This document shows, in pieces, positions 22,701 through 33,807 of a stretch of DNA of 64,000 nucleotides. This DNA comes from Catenaria anguillulae PL171. Taxonomy: Eukaryota; Blastocladiomycota; Blastocladiomycetes; Blastocladiales; Catenariaceae. The translations under genes were made by a program, and so were the position numbers. The notes under the pieces are model-generated. The model did no database searches and was not told where the DNA came from. It saw nothing but the letters and a program-made list of their open reading frames with translations. The first letter of the stretch is position 1, and each line of letters begins with the position of its first letter. The stretch spans positions 62,001 through 126,000 of the forward strand of contig MCFL01000055.1 in NCBI GenBank assembly GCA_002102555.1. Direction: 5' to 3'.

Positions 22701-23610
22701 CAGCGCGTCCGTGGCATTTCCGCTCGCACCATTTCCAAACAGCGCCAGCGGATTCAACTTGACATTGATGCGATCGCCCATGCCCGGCCGCTTGCGAACC
22801 GACCGCAGCAACGACCCCGTCACATGTGCCTCTGCCTCGCCCAAGGCACGAAACGGCCACGCAACGCCCACGCCGGCCTGGGCCTCGAGCTGGGTGTCAA
22901 TGACGAGCAAGTAAGCAGAGGCCACAACGGGATCAGGCACGCTCGGGTCCCACACGGATGCGTTTGGGCTCGAAATGTTGACGGGCAAGAGCCATCGCGG
23001 GACCGACGACGAGATGTATGGGACACGAGCTAGGGTCGAGTTGAGTTGCGTGTAGTTGATGTAAGGCGATATGTCTGGGGCGTTGGGCGTGAGCAGGAGG
23101 TCGTATTGTCCAACCTGGTACGACGTTGGATGTGAGCCCTCCGTCCTCCGTGTGGCAAAACTCCATCCACGCCTACGTTGTGTAACATGATCAAAAGCTT
23201 ACCGTATCTTCAGAAAGCTTGACAAAAACAATCCCACTGCGTACGAGCGCATTCTGCACAAGTGCCAGAAACGACACGACCAGCAGCACGGTCGACAAGC
23301 CAATGACAAACGACCGATAGTTTCGGTCCATGTTTGCCGCAACATAACGCACAATCAGCTGCAAGGATCCCCACCGTTCCTGCGCCTGTGCGCGTATCCG
23401 GGCAGACCAGGATGTTGCTGCTCTTGGGTGCGGCTCTCGTTGAGGATTCCCATCAGCATTGAGCTTGGGTGCTGGAGCGACGCGACGATCGCTGGAGTGG
23501 CCCATGTTGGTCACGATGGTAGGAGATGTTGGACCGAGCAGTGGCGAGGGCGATGTGGGTGTTGGCCAAGCTGTTTTGGGGCTCGGCGGGTCTGCTAGCG
23601 TAGCGTCCAT
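19762..23610 (-). CDS. FtsX-type (MacB-like) integral membrane permease
   Basis: Exons: 23610-23203, 23114 to about 21905, about 21848 to 20203, and 20141-19762. The 88-nt and 61-nt introns are phase-consistent. The middle junction (21849-21904, 56 nt) is one base out of phase. The protein is about 1,200 residues. A first helix (FVIGLSTVLLVVSFLALVQ) is followed by a large extracytoplasmic domain. Two FtsX permease modules follow: EKTFEFGMLRSLGMKQGNL with neighbouring helices, and ENAWEFGVLRAIGLDGDTV with three further helices at the C-terminus. A second extracytoplasmic domain lies between them. The E(F/W)G(M/V)LR(S/A)(I/L)G motif is the hallmark of the bacterial FtsX/LolC/MacB permease family. 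No ATPase partner gene lies next to it. Substrate and membrane are unknown. Related permeases occur in other protists, so recent transfer is not implied. Confidence 0.85.
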
Positions 23611-25593
23611 TGCTCTGGCTCATTTCATTAACACAAGGGCCTTTAGTAGACAATGTACATTGGACGAGTCAGCATCACAGCAAAACCAGAGAAAAATGGA
23701 TCAAGACATTTTTCTCCGCCCATGTTTCTTTCCTTTTCTCTCCTGCGCTTTTTTCTCCACTTTTCCTCGCTTTCCACTCATGCACTTTTCACTCACTTTA
23801 CTTCATTTTCCACTTGGCGAGGCGGACTGGGTGACTTGGTCCGTTCCCAGCCAAACTGGACCCCTATTTCGCCCTCTGGACAGCCTCCCACTTTCCAGTC
23901 GCACTTTTCTACCTTCAACACCGCAGCAAAACGGAAGATGGTGGTCAGCAGCTATGAGCGTTGTGCCCTCCTAACCGAACAGGCATGAACCTTTCCCACG
24001 CGGCCACACCTGTAGACTTGCATGTTCACGGAATACATGATTTTGGTATACAAAAACACCATCACAATCAAGGCCAGGTCGCATTGACTCAACTGGTATG
24101 TCATTTCGGAATGGGGACACTGGAAGCGATGACAAAAGGGACAGCAAAGCAAACGAGGATCGTTGCTTGTGTGGGCATGAGGATTGCTCGGGGAAATCAC
24201 AGCCCGACTTTGAATACATGCAATTGGCAAAATGCGAAAGCGAGCGGGATCCCTTGCAAAGTGCGGGCAGCAGATGCCAAACTTGACAAATCGACGGGCC
24301 GTGTCGGTTGGCAATGATTGTGGGGCCCACCATTCCGCGACTGCAAAGCGAGCAAGAACCAATTCACGAAAGATGAAAATGTCCCGCGTCAAAGCAACTC
24401 GGTCGCGCATGGCCGGATCGAATACGCTGGCGTCCAGGAGCACAAATGTACGATGTGGCTGCACTTGTTGCTTTTGATACGAGCAAGTTTTGACCTGCGC
24501 GCCACGGTCATTGTGAAGAGATGCGTCCGACGGAAAGCCCAGCAAGTAGTAGTGGAAGTCTGCCCCTGCTTCCCTAATCCGCAAAGAAGAGTGGCAGTCG
24601 CAATAGAATCGAGGATAACGGGTACATCTTCGTATGATTCGAGGATTTCGCCATTGTCCTTTGAATAATGCTGCAACGTCAAGTAGAACTCGGCGATATC
24701 GGCCGGAATGAAGAGAGGTGGTAAACTTCAAGTCACGGGGCTTCGACATCCGTCTTGGTTCTTGCATCAGGGCTAGGGAAATTAAAGGGTGAGCTTCGAG
24801 CCCAAATGACGACGGAGCGAGAGAGAGAAAAAGACGTCAATACCAAAGAATACTTAGGTCATGAGGAAGCGTCTTCACAAAGATGCAAGCGTCCAGAAGC
24901 GTGTCGGCATGAAGCACTTGACGAGCCAAGGATGGCGCAAAGAAAACAGAGGGGCAGATTGGACTTGGACTTGGACTTGGGCTCGAGGCCTCCCCCCAAA
25001 TAAAGACTGTAGACCGACGCAACAACATTGTGCAACCCCAGGCTCGGTTGGTGCTGGCCAGTCGGAAGGGCAGGGCAGCTTGTCGGGAAACCGATCGCGA
25101 AGGTGCTCCACCGAGAATGACTGTCTGACTGGTATGATAGTGACGCTCCGCTCACCCATCGCTCGATCATGCCCAGCAGGTGATGGAGACTGGGGAGGCG
25201 GCGGCAAGGTCGACGGCCGATGCGACGGGAGGCATTTCAAGGAGTGGAATTCATTGGCCAGGGCGTCATGATTGCTCGCAGTGTAAATGCAAACATTGGT
25301 GAGTTGCGTTGCTGGGCCGAGAGGACCAGAAAAGTTAACGTTCAGCCACGGCAATCATGTCATGTGTGATTGGGCACATCATGCCATTCGCAATTGAATT
25401 CATTCGTCGGTTGCGTGTTAACGTTGTCATATATTGTGTCACTCTCTTCTTTCTCTCTGTCTGCCCGTGTCTGTTGCTGAATTCTCCGGTGCCTCCTCGA
25501 CGGACGTTCATTCCATCTCACACGCACGCTGGCCGTACCCCCAATCCCAACTATCAATTCGTCGTTCTCACGCCCATTGACTCGGACCCGAAG
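23611..25593. other. Gene-poor region
   Basis: About 2 kb upstream of the permease gene. The first 300 bases are pyrimidine-rich (runs of tttctc) and fit its promoter. A 271-codon open frame on the - strand (23952-24767) has no start context, family motif or codon bias I can support. A short repeat of ttggac units lies at about 24958-24980. No RNA gene seen. Confidence 0.4.
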
Positions 25594-26160
25594 ATGGCAT
25601 CCTCCTCGGGCAACAACAACATTCCCGGCTCCTTTTGGGATCCCGCGGCCACGCCAGGCGGTGCCAGTACCGGCACGGGCGCCGACATGGCCAACTCGAA
25701 TACGCTGGGCCGAGCGAGTACGTTTGTGTCTTCGTCGTATGCCACGTGGATGCTTTCCATGAAGCAAGCGGCGAGTGGGATCGCGTCCAAGCTGGTGGGC
25801 AAGAGCAAGAGCAAGCGCGATCGGAGCAGGAGCAAGGGCCGCCCAGGAAGCCAGCCGGCAGAACCCGCTGTTGCAGCGACCGCCGATGAGCAGTTAGAGG
25901 AAGAAGAGTACGTTACTACTAGGAAATACTTTTGTCTCTCGCTCTCGTCGCTCTCGTCGCTCTCGCCTCGCCTCGCCTCGCTCTGGAGGATGGGGATGGG
26001 GATTTGGAATGGGAATGGGCGCGTGACCTTGTGGGATGGGATGATCCATGACATGACCCTGAACAAGTATGGATTCCCTATTTACATGGATTGGGCTCAA
26101 TTGCTCGGGGATGATAGGGCTCAAGTCATTGTCATGGTTTCTGTTCGGCCCCGCTCCTGA
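25594..26160 (+). CDS. Possible small protein or first exon, Ser/Lys-rich
   Basis: An ATG opens a frame of 188 residues. Its first 105 look coding: composition is biased to Ser, Ala, Gly, then a basic KSKSKRDRSRSKGRPGS patch, then an acidic EEEE stretch. After that it degenerates into CTCTCG-type repeats that read as Leu/Ser, which suggests a missed donor near 25910 and an intron. No family is recognised. It lies 0.5 kb upstream of glucose-6-phosphate dehydrogenase on the same strand, but I could not find a phase-consistent splice into that gene. Confidence 0.3.
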   Translation: MASSSGNNNIPGSFWDPAATPGGASTGTGADMANSNTLGRASTFVSSSYATWMLSMKQAASGIASKLVGKSKSKRDRSRSKGRPGSQPAEPAVAATADEQLEEEEYVTTRKYFCLSLSSLSSLSPRLASLWRMGMGIWNGNGRVTLWDGMIHDMTLNKYGFPIYMDWAQLLGDDRAQVIVMVSVRPRS

Positions 26161-26697
26161 CTTGGGATGGCATGGCAATGGCATGGCCCGCCAACCAACA
26201 TTAGCTTAGCAGGCAGCGCTAGAGGGAAAGCCTCGTCGGGTGTCTCTGTCTCTGTCTCCATTGTCGGTTGTTGTCGTGTGGTGTGTGTGTGTGAGTGTGT
26301 GATGTGCCCCCTGCCCGTCTAAAAGAGCTCGAGTCGGTCGGATCATCACTCAGCACATTTCTCAGCCGTCAGCCGTTTGAGTGAGCAGTTTGTGGTCGCG
26401 TCTCCCATCCCCCATATTTATATCCCCCATAACACATAAAGAGTCCATCGCCTCCGTCCCTCTCTTCTCTCTTGCCATCTTGCCATCCACAGTTTACCAT
26501 GCACACTCTCATGCTCATGTGTTGACTTGTGCCTGCCTCATCTCCATCTCCATCTTGATCATCGTCGTCGTCAACTGCCTAGCCGCCCCGACCCGCCGCC
26601 TCCAAAGCCGCTTCCCTTCCACTACCCGCCTCCCGCCGCCACCCCTCCTCCCTCAAAGGCCCTACCCGCCGTCCCCGACACCAACTTTGCCAACGAA
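26161..26697. other. Promoter and 5' leader of G6PD
   Basis: 537 bases before the chosen start of glucose-6-phosphate dehydrogenase. They contain a GT-rich stretch near 26280-26303 and many CT-rich tracts. The G6PD frame stays open upstream for about 170 bases but has no ATG there, which supports the chosen start. Confidence 0.5.
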
Positions 26698-28397
26698 ATG
26701 ACCTCGCCCGCCAAACCCATCTCGGCCATTGACACGGACAAGGCCAACAAGCAGCCCGCCGCCACGGCCACGGCCACGGCCACGACGCCCTCGTCGGACG
26801 AGCAATCGCTGGCATCGCCCATTCTCGGCCAGAACGAATACGTGACCGTCATTGGTATTGATTGGCTCTTGTCTCTCTCTCCCTCTCTCTCATTTCATGC
26901 AATCAAGCATATCTCATCTGACCCTCCTCTCTTGCAACCACAGTGTTGGGTGCCTCGGGTGATCTCGCGAAAAAGAAGACGTACCCGGCGCTCTACTCGC
27001 TCGCAAAGCACGCCTTCCTGCCTGCCTCAACGCACATTCTCGGGTACGCCCGGTCCAACCTGTCGACCCAAGATTTTACCTCGCGCATCCAGCCCGGACT
27101 CAAGGACTCTGACCCACAACGCATTGCTGCGTTCGTGTCCAAACTGCACTACACGCATGGGTCGTACGACCAGCCGCAAGACTATGCCAACCTCGACAAG
27201 GCCATCACCCAGCTCGAAAACACGCATGCGTTGCCCGGTCAGTCAAAGAACCGCGTGTTTTACATGGCGCTGCCCCCCTCGGTGTTTATCCCTGTGGCAA
27301 ACATGTTGCACGCGCACTGCCGTGCACACAATGGCGCCTGGACACGTGTCATTGTTGAAAAACCATTTGGCAAGGACCTCGAGTCGAGTCGCGAGTTGGG
27401 TCGCGCGTTGGCGGCCAACTGGCACGAGCACGAACTGTACCGGATCGACCACTACCTCGGCAAGGAAATGGTCAAGAACTTGATTTCGCTCAGGTTTGCA
27501 AACATGTTTTTCGGTGCCGTGTGGGACCGCCACGCCATTGCCAATGTGCAAATCACCTTCAAGGAAATGATTGGCACCGAGGGCCGCGGCGGGTACTTTG
27601 ACGAGTTTGGTATTGTGCGCGACGTGATGCAAAACCACTTGTTGCAAATCCTGACGCTGGTGGCCATGGATCGGCCCGTGACACTCTTGGCCGACGACGT
27701 GCGCAACGAAAAAGTCAAGGTGTTGCGGTGCATGCGGCCCATCAAGACCCAGGACATGGTCCTGGGCCAGTATGGGCCCTCTGAGGACGGATCCAAGCCC
27801 GGGTATCTGGACGACAAGACGGTGCCTGCCGGATCCAAAACGCCCACGTATGCGGCGGCTGTCATGTTTATCGACAATGACCGGTGGTCGGGCGTGCCCT
27901 TCATCTTGCGGTGCGGCAAGGCACTCAACGAGGCAAAGACCGAAGTGCGCATCCAGTTCCGCGACGTGCCCGGCGGCCACATGTTCCCGTCCACCTTGTC
28001 GCGCAACGAGCTCGTGATTCGCGTCCAGCCAAAGGAGGCCGTGTACCTCAAGCTCATGAACAAGGAGCCCGGGTTGGGGTACAAGCAGCACATTGCCGAG
28101 CTCGACATGACGTATCATGAGCGGTACGAGGGTGTGCGCATTCCCGATGCCTACGAGGCACTCTTGTTGGATGTGCTTCGGGGTGATCAGGCCAATTTCG
28201 TTCGTGATGACGAGCTCGATGCTGCTTGGTCCTTGTTTACCCCGGCCCTGCACGAGATTGATGCGGGCAAGATTGATCCGCTCGTGTACCCGTATGGCAG
28301 TCGTGGGCCCAATGGCTTGATCAAGTTTATGGCCCAGTATGGCGTGGAGCGCGATCGCACAGAGTACACGTGGCAGCCAAAGACGCCAAAGATGTGA
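26698..28397 (+). CDS. ZWF1: Glucose-6-phosphate 1-dehydrogenase
   Basis: Exons 26698-26854 and 26944-28397 (phase-1 intron of 89 nt) give 536 residues. The enzyme oxidises glucose 6-phosphate with NADP+ as the first step of the oxidative pentose phosphate pathway, in the cytosol. The intron falls just before the dinucleotide-binding motif VLGASGDLAKKK. The substrate site RIDHYLGKEMVKNL (residues about 217-230) is fully conserved, as are VIVEKPFGKDL, TFKEMIGTEGRGGYFDEFGIVRD and PFILRCGKALNEAKTEVRI. A 45-residue Ala/Thr-rich N-terminal extension precedes the core; it is slightly longer than in yeasts and shows no clear targeting signal. The frame is intact to the stop. Confidence 0.96.
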
Positions 28398-28775
28398 GGA
28401 TCCGTATGGATGTGGATTGATTTGGGCGCCGGTGAAGCCCGAGTGTTGTTGTCAATGGTGTATGTTTGTATGTAATTTGTGTCTTTCTCTTCTCATTCAC
28501 GACATGTCAAGTTATGCCATGCCATTCAAGTCTGCCCAGTCCTGGTCGCAATGCATTTTTTTTCCCCTGTTTCATGCCTTGGCTTTGTCCTTTCTCAGTT
28601 CTTCATCGTCCGCTGGGCAAAGTAACATGCGTCATTCCTCAGCTTTACTACAGACACGCATGACATCGGACAGTGTGGTTTGAATCGATTTGTCTCACCT
28701 GTTTCTTTGCATCCATTTTGCATCCAACTTGTCTCACTCGGTCAAACGGTACAAATACCTCGCACCCGGCATTTC
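28398..28775. other. Intergenic, no gene seen
   Basis: 378 bases between G6PD and the short-chain dehydrogenase, both on the + strand. T-rich and pyrimidine-rich, compatible with a terminator region followed by a promoter. Nothing else is evident. Confidence 0.5.
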
Positions 28776-29952
28776 ATGCCGACCACACTCTTCTCACGCC
28801 TTCAAACTTGCCGGCCCTCACCACTTCAACACCTAGTACAGGTAACTTGATCCAAAATGCTCTCCACCACGCCCAACCCAGCCTCGGCCACGGCCGCACA
28901 CGCTGCCAAATCCTCGGAACCCATCCAACCCTAATCGCAGCCGGGCATTCAAAAGGCCATGAAGGTGCAACCCATGACGGCCGAGTTGCCCATGGAGGCG
29001 GCCGACGACCAAGCCACCGTTGAGACGTACCGTGCCGCGGGCAAGCTCCAGGGCAAAACGGCACTCATTACTGGCGGCGATTCTGGGATTGGACGCGCGA
29101 TTGCCGTCTTGTTTGCGAAAGAGGGCGCGACGGTGGCTATTGCGTACATATGTTTTCCTTGACCTTGTCGCCAATGAATGGTGATATGTGTTACACCATA
29201 GCTGAGACTCGACCGCAAAGTTACCTGCCCAAAGAACAAGAAGACGCACATGAAACCCAACGCCTCGTGACGGCCGCCGGCTCCACCTGCCACCTTCTCC
29301 CGCCTCTCGATCTCGGCTACCCCGAAAACTGCCAGCAAGTCATTGACCACGCCCTCACTCTCCTTCCTGGCGGCCGCATCGACATTCTCATCAACAACGC
29401 CTCGGAACAACACGTCACGCATGACTTTGCGGCCATTCCCTTGGACCAAATCGACCGCACGTTCCGCTCCAACATCCTCAACTACATGTACATGACCAAG
29501 CTCGCCTTGCCGCACATGCCGCGCGGTGGCAAGATCATCAACACGACCAGTGTCACGGCGTTCAAGGGCAAGTCCGAGCTTGTGGATTATTCCGCGACCA
29601 AGGGCGCCATGGTGGCGTTCACCAGGAGCTTGGCGTTGCAGCTTGCGCCCAAGGGGATTCGGATCAATGCTGTCGCGCCCGGGCCCGTGTGGACCCCGTT
29701 GATCCCGGCCACATTTGATGAGGACCAGATCAAGAGTTTTGGGGCCAGTGTGCCCCTGGGAAGGATGGGGCAGCCAGCCGAGGTGGCCACGTGTTATGTG
29801 TTTTTGGCCAGTAGTGATTCGTCGTACATGACGGGACAGGTATGTCGTTTGCATTGCCGCCGCTGATGTATGTGTCATGTACTCTGACTGACTTGTTCGT
29901 ACGCGTTTGACAGATTCTGCATCCGAATGGTGGGTCGATTGTCGGGTCGTAA
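28776..29952 (+). CDS. Short-chain dehydrogenase/reductase, YghA/YhdF type
   Basis: Exons 28776-28841, 28941-29143, 29221-29839 and 29914-29952 give 308 residues; all junction phases agree. NAD(P)-binding motif TGGDSGIGRA, NNASEQ, catalytic Ser in NTTSVTAF, and YSATKGAM with the catalytic Tyr and Lys are present. The C-terminus GQ-ILHPNGGSIVGS is typical of the glucose/ribitol-type subgroup that includes E. coli YghA. An ATG at 28857 with an in-frame TAA after 25 codons is not the start: that TAA lies inside a CTAAT branch point of intron 1. Splicing restores the family's conserved QPGIQ before the core. The first exon (MPTTLFSRLQTCRPSPLQ) is Arg-containing and acid-free, so mitochondrial targeting is possible. 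The substrate is probably an aldehyde or sugar alcohol, unproven. Confidence 0.88.
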
Positions 29953-31048
29953 ACGAGAAGTACGGTGTGACGGATTCTGAGAGTCGCCGAGCTGCTGCGA
30001 CGAGTGCGATGTGAATGTCAATATGGAGTAGGTAGCCTATCCCAATGCTGCCAGTTTCTGTGTCAGTGGTGTCCTTTGTGTGTGTGTGCATGGATCGATA
30101 TCAATGGAATTCCCTTTTATCTTTCCCCAGTTCCCACGCCATTTCCAGTCGACTTCAGTCAAAGTGTGCGAAGCAAGCGCTTGAGACACGAGGTACTTGG
30201 GCAGGTGAGGCAACGGCCTATTGCGCAAGTATCGCTTTCCCATTGCACCTTGAGCTAGCTATGCATTACCTTTGTCCATGAATATCAATAGCGTTTGCTT
30301 GGCCACTATACAGCTCATGTCTGCACATGTTCTTGGTTGTCGACGTTGACTCGGACGCAGCGCGAGCTCATCAACGAATGTCACATTGGCACACTGTTCG
30401 CGGCAAGATTTGCCATAAATTTGACGGATGACCGGTTCTCACGAACCAAGTTGGGCTGTTTCCTTTGCGGGGAGAACCTAATTGCGTGACTGGCATCTGC
30501 GTCCATCAGCTCATGTCCAGCGTCCTAGTTGATACAAGGCTTGTCGTCCAAGTTGTATGTGTCCGTTAGCTCTCGAACTTTCGGACGTGGACGTCTGAGT
30601 GCATCTCATGTCTTGTGGTTCGAAAAAACTGGCGGGCTGTTCCCACTATACGGTTTGGGAGCTGTTGCCTACTTAGCCGAAAGACCTTCGAAGTCGTTTG
30701 TCGATGCTTTGCTGCCAGGTCAAGCACTACTGCAACCAGACTTGACGTGCGACCTCGATGTGGAATGCGTCGGCGTATTGTACATAATTGTCCTGTAGGT
30801 GAAAGGCAGCGCACTCAACGGTATCAGACTGAATTCGAACAGCTCAGAAAGTTTGTGACCCTTAGGTACATGTCGTGCCGTGTTTTCGGCCCATGTATCA
30901 CAAAATTTGTATTGAGCAAAGGGAAAACGACGGTGGCTCACAGCAAGCCAATGACACAATTGCAGCGCGGCCAACAATGAGGAAAAGACAATATAGAAGA
31001 TGCAGCGCCCACATCGCGCTGAGAAAGCAAAATGTAACTTATGGTGAC
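29953..31048. other. Convergent intergenic region, no gene seen
   Basis: About 1.1 kb between the 3' ends of the short-chain dehydrogenase (+) and the acyl-CoA synthetase (-). Open frames are short and lack homology that I recognise. No RNA gene or repeat was found by eye. Confidence 0.45.
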
Positions 31049-33146
31049 CTAATCCGACTCGGCATTCACCTTGGCCTTGAGCACACGCCGCAAGATCTTG
31101 CCCTGAATCCACACGAAACGAACAAAGTGAGTATGATACCATACATGGCCGGCTGGCCAGTAGGAAGGAAAAACGTACCGTGGCGCTCTTTGGAATGGCA
31201 TCCACAACCCTGACCCCACCCCTCAACTTGCGATACGGCGCCACCTTTGCGTCCACAAAGGCGCGAATCTCTGTCCTGATCTCGTCTCCATCCTCAACCC
31301 CGGGCTTGAGCACCACAAACCCAACGGGCACCTCGCCCGCGTCACGATCGGGCTTGCCCACAACGGCCGCATCCATCACGGCCGCATGCGTCAACAAGAG
31401 GCCCTCGAGCTCGGCGGGCGCCACCTGATACCCCTTGTACTTGATGAGCTCCTTGATCCGGTCCACAATCATCCACGTCTGCCCGTCCTCTTTGAGCACG
31501 GCCACGTCGCCTGTGCGTAGCCACCTGCGGCCTTGCCATTCCAAAAACGTCACGGAATTGGCTTGGTCATTGTCAATGTAGCCGGGCATGACGTTGGGGC
31601 CAGAGACGAGCAGCTCACCGGGCGTGTTGGGCGACGTGATGGGCACGAGCGAGGCGGGGCACGCCGGGTCCGTGTCGGGCGAGATGGTGGCGAGTACGGC
31701 GTACATGGAGGGCACGAGCGAGCCAATGGTGCCGAGAGCCGTGGCTGGGTCGGACGGGTCCGAGTTGCGCTCGAGCGAGGCGGTGGTCGTTAAGTGGGTG
31801 ACGGGCGAGCATTCTGTGCATCCGTAGCCTTGGCGAATGATGGCTGCGAACAAAAATACACGTAGCACGTTAGTATATCGGAAGAAAAAAAAAATGAATC
31901 ATCAGAGCAAACGTACCGCCCAGTCGCTTGGCGACCGTCGCCTGCACCTCTGCATCCAGTGGCGCCGCGCCTACCGTGACCCGCCTCAAGCTGCTCAAAT
32001 CAAACTTGTCGACAATCGGATGCTTTGCCAGTCCGACCATGATGGGCGGCACCAAATGCGAGATGGTCACCTTGTACTCTTGTACGAGCTTGAGCCAAGC
32101 GACCAGATCGAATCGCGGCTCGGGCATGAGCACTGTTGTGCACCCCAAGTACATGGACATGAGGCAAAGGACAACGAGGCCGTACACGTGGTAGTACGGG
32201 AGCACGGCGTCAAAGACGTCGGTCGGTTGGTAGACAGACAGGTATTCGTGCTGGGCGACTTGGAGAAGGTTGGACGCAATGTTGGCGTGGGTAAGGGCAG
32301 CCGCTTTATTTTTGCCAGTCGTTCCACTGTGCTCTGCCATGTGGTGAGCGTTTGGGGAGATGGTGACAGGAAGAAGAACACGAATCGGACATACCTCGAG
32401 AAGCAAATGCAAGCGACATCGCTTCCTTGGACCTGCGGAAACTCGACGCCGGCCAATTCCTCATCCTGAGTGGCATCCGACATCATGTCTCCGATGGACT
32501 TGATCTCCCCATGCTTTTCGTCACTGGCAACATGCTCATCCAACGTAAACACGGGTACATCCAGCTTGGCCATGGTCAGAATGTCCATGACCTCATCCAC
32601 CATGGAGCTCACTGTGACAATGGCCTTGACCTGGCCCTCGGCTAAAGCCACCTGCTCTGCTGTCTCCTCGCGCGTCAAAACCGGATTAATCAGCGTCATG
32701 GACGCGCCCGCCAGCCACCCGCCAAATAAGGCCGCGGGCCAGCGCACGTGGTTGGGCGCAAACAGGACAATGCGGTCGCCGCGTTGCACATTGGACTGGG
32801 TCATCCACTTGCGGGCCAAGCGCGGGACGCCTTGGAGAAAGTCGGTGTAGGTGAGCGTGTCGGCCGGGTGCAAGGCGCGCGTGAAGGCGATTTGTTGGTC
32901 GGGGCCTTTGGTTTGCGAATGTGTGCGGATGCGAGACAGGAGGAACGAGGCCAAGTTTGGGCCTGTGGACGTGTAGTCGGTCGTATCGAGCACCTTGGTC
33001 GGGGCAAAGATGGCCGGGTGCAGTTGATGGTCGGTGCCGCTGCCATTGGGCGAGGTTGTCGCAGACTTGGGTGGCATCTGCTTTGTCGCTTGAGCGGTCG
33101 GTTCGATGGTCGTTGAGGCGAGCATGTTGGACAATTGACTAGTCAT
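31049..33146 (-). CDS. 4-coumarate-CoA-ligase-like acyl-CoA synthetase
   Basis: Exons 33146-32395, 32326-31917, 31843-31179 and 31102-31049 (introns 68, 73 and 76 nt, all in phase) give 626 residues. It belongs to the ANL superfamily of adenylating enzymes, which activate a carboxylic acid with ATP and load it onto CoA. Visible motifs: the P-loop SSGTTGKNK at about residue 250, split by intron 1 (the usual LPK or FPK is KNK here); DVFDAVLPYYHVYGL; IRQGYGCTE (usually QGYGMTE); and WLRTGDVAVLKEDGQTWMIVDRIKELIKYKGYQVAPAELE. The catalytic Lys is in PKSATGKILRR, formed across the last intron. There is an N-terminal Ser/Thr-rich extension of about 45 residues. The C-terminus ends NAESD, so there is no PTS1. 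Substrate unknown: phenylpropanoid-like, medium-chain or other acid. Confidence 0.92.
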
Positions 33147-33807
33147 GGGTGCAGCGACTCATGTCTCTCGTGGGGGATCGAGCCGAGCCTTTATATGTCA
33201 ACATCAACTCGGAAACGGTCGCTTGTCGCAGGCAATGCGAACGTCAAGTGCAGACACTCAGAGACTGGCTGCAGGCAGAGTGCCTCTTTGGGCTCCAACT
33301 GAATGGACGACCAATATTCCCGGGCCGGATCAACCGGCTCCAGGGTCGGACCCAGCGGCGCCACACTGGGACAGTCATCATCAATTAAAGGCGCGCGGAT
33401 GGAGATGCGAATTGCGCTGAATCAAGTCGGTCACATGGCATTTAATTCACTTGCGTGCGGTTTTCGGCGCCTTGCTTTGGGCTGCTGACATTCTGCTCGT
33501 TGAATACAGCTCTTGGCCAATGATCGATCGGCGACGAAGGATTGTGTGACGAAATCTCGACTAATTCAATGCAAGTACGGGATCATCAACGAATTCAAAG
33601 CAAGTACGCTTTGAAATCAATCGCTGCAGTATCAATTGATAGCGGATTCCTTCAATGGCAAGAGTATCCCGATTTGGCAGCGCAACGAATTCGGTTCTGT
33701 TCGCACTCCGTATCGCGTGCTGGCCTCCGAGCTGCCTTGCATCGCACTTGCACTCGTTCTCGTGTTCCCTCAGACGTTGACAGGGTGATACATACCTACA
33801 CCACACC
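33147..33807. other. Divergent promoter region
   Basis: 661 bases between the starts of the acyl-CoA synthetase (-) and the 7TM gene (+). No coding frame, RNA gene or repeat is supported. Confidence 0.45.

Noticed and set aside
23952-24767. 271-codon open frame on the - strand
   Set aside because: No family motif, mixed composition, no plausible promoter or splice context, and a second overlapping frame looks equally gene-like.
25594-26160. Upstream Ser/Lys-rich frame as an alternative first exon of G6PD
   Set aside because: Its EEEEYVT end resembles the NEYVT end of the G6PD first exon, but no donor with the needed phase 1 was found.
28857-28934. ATG with 25 codons before TAA as the start or a uORF of the dehydrogenase
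   Set aside because: It lies within a well-supported intron whose removal restores the conserved N-terminal motif.
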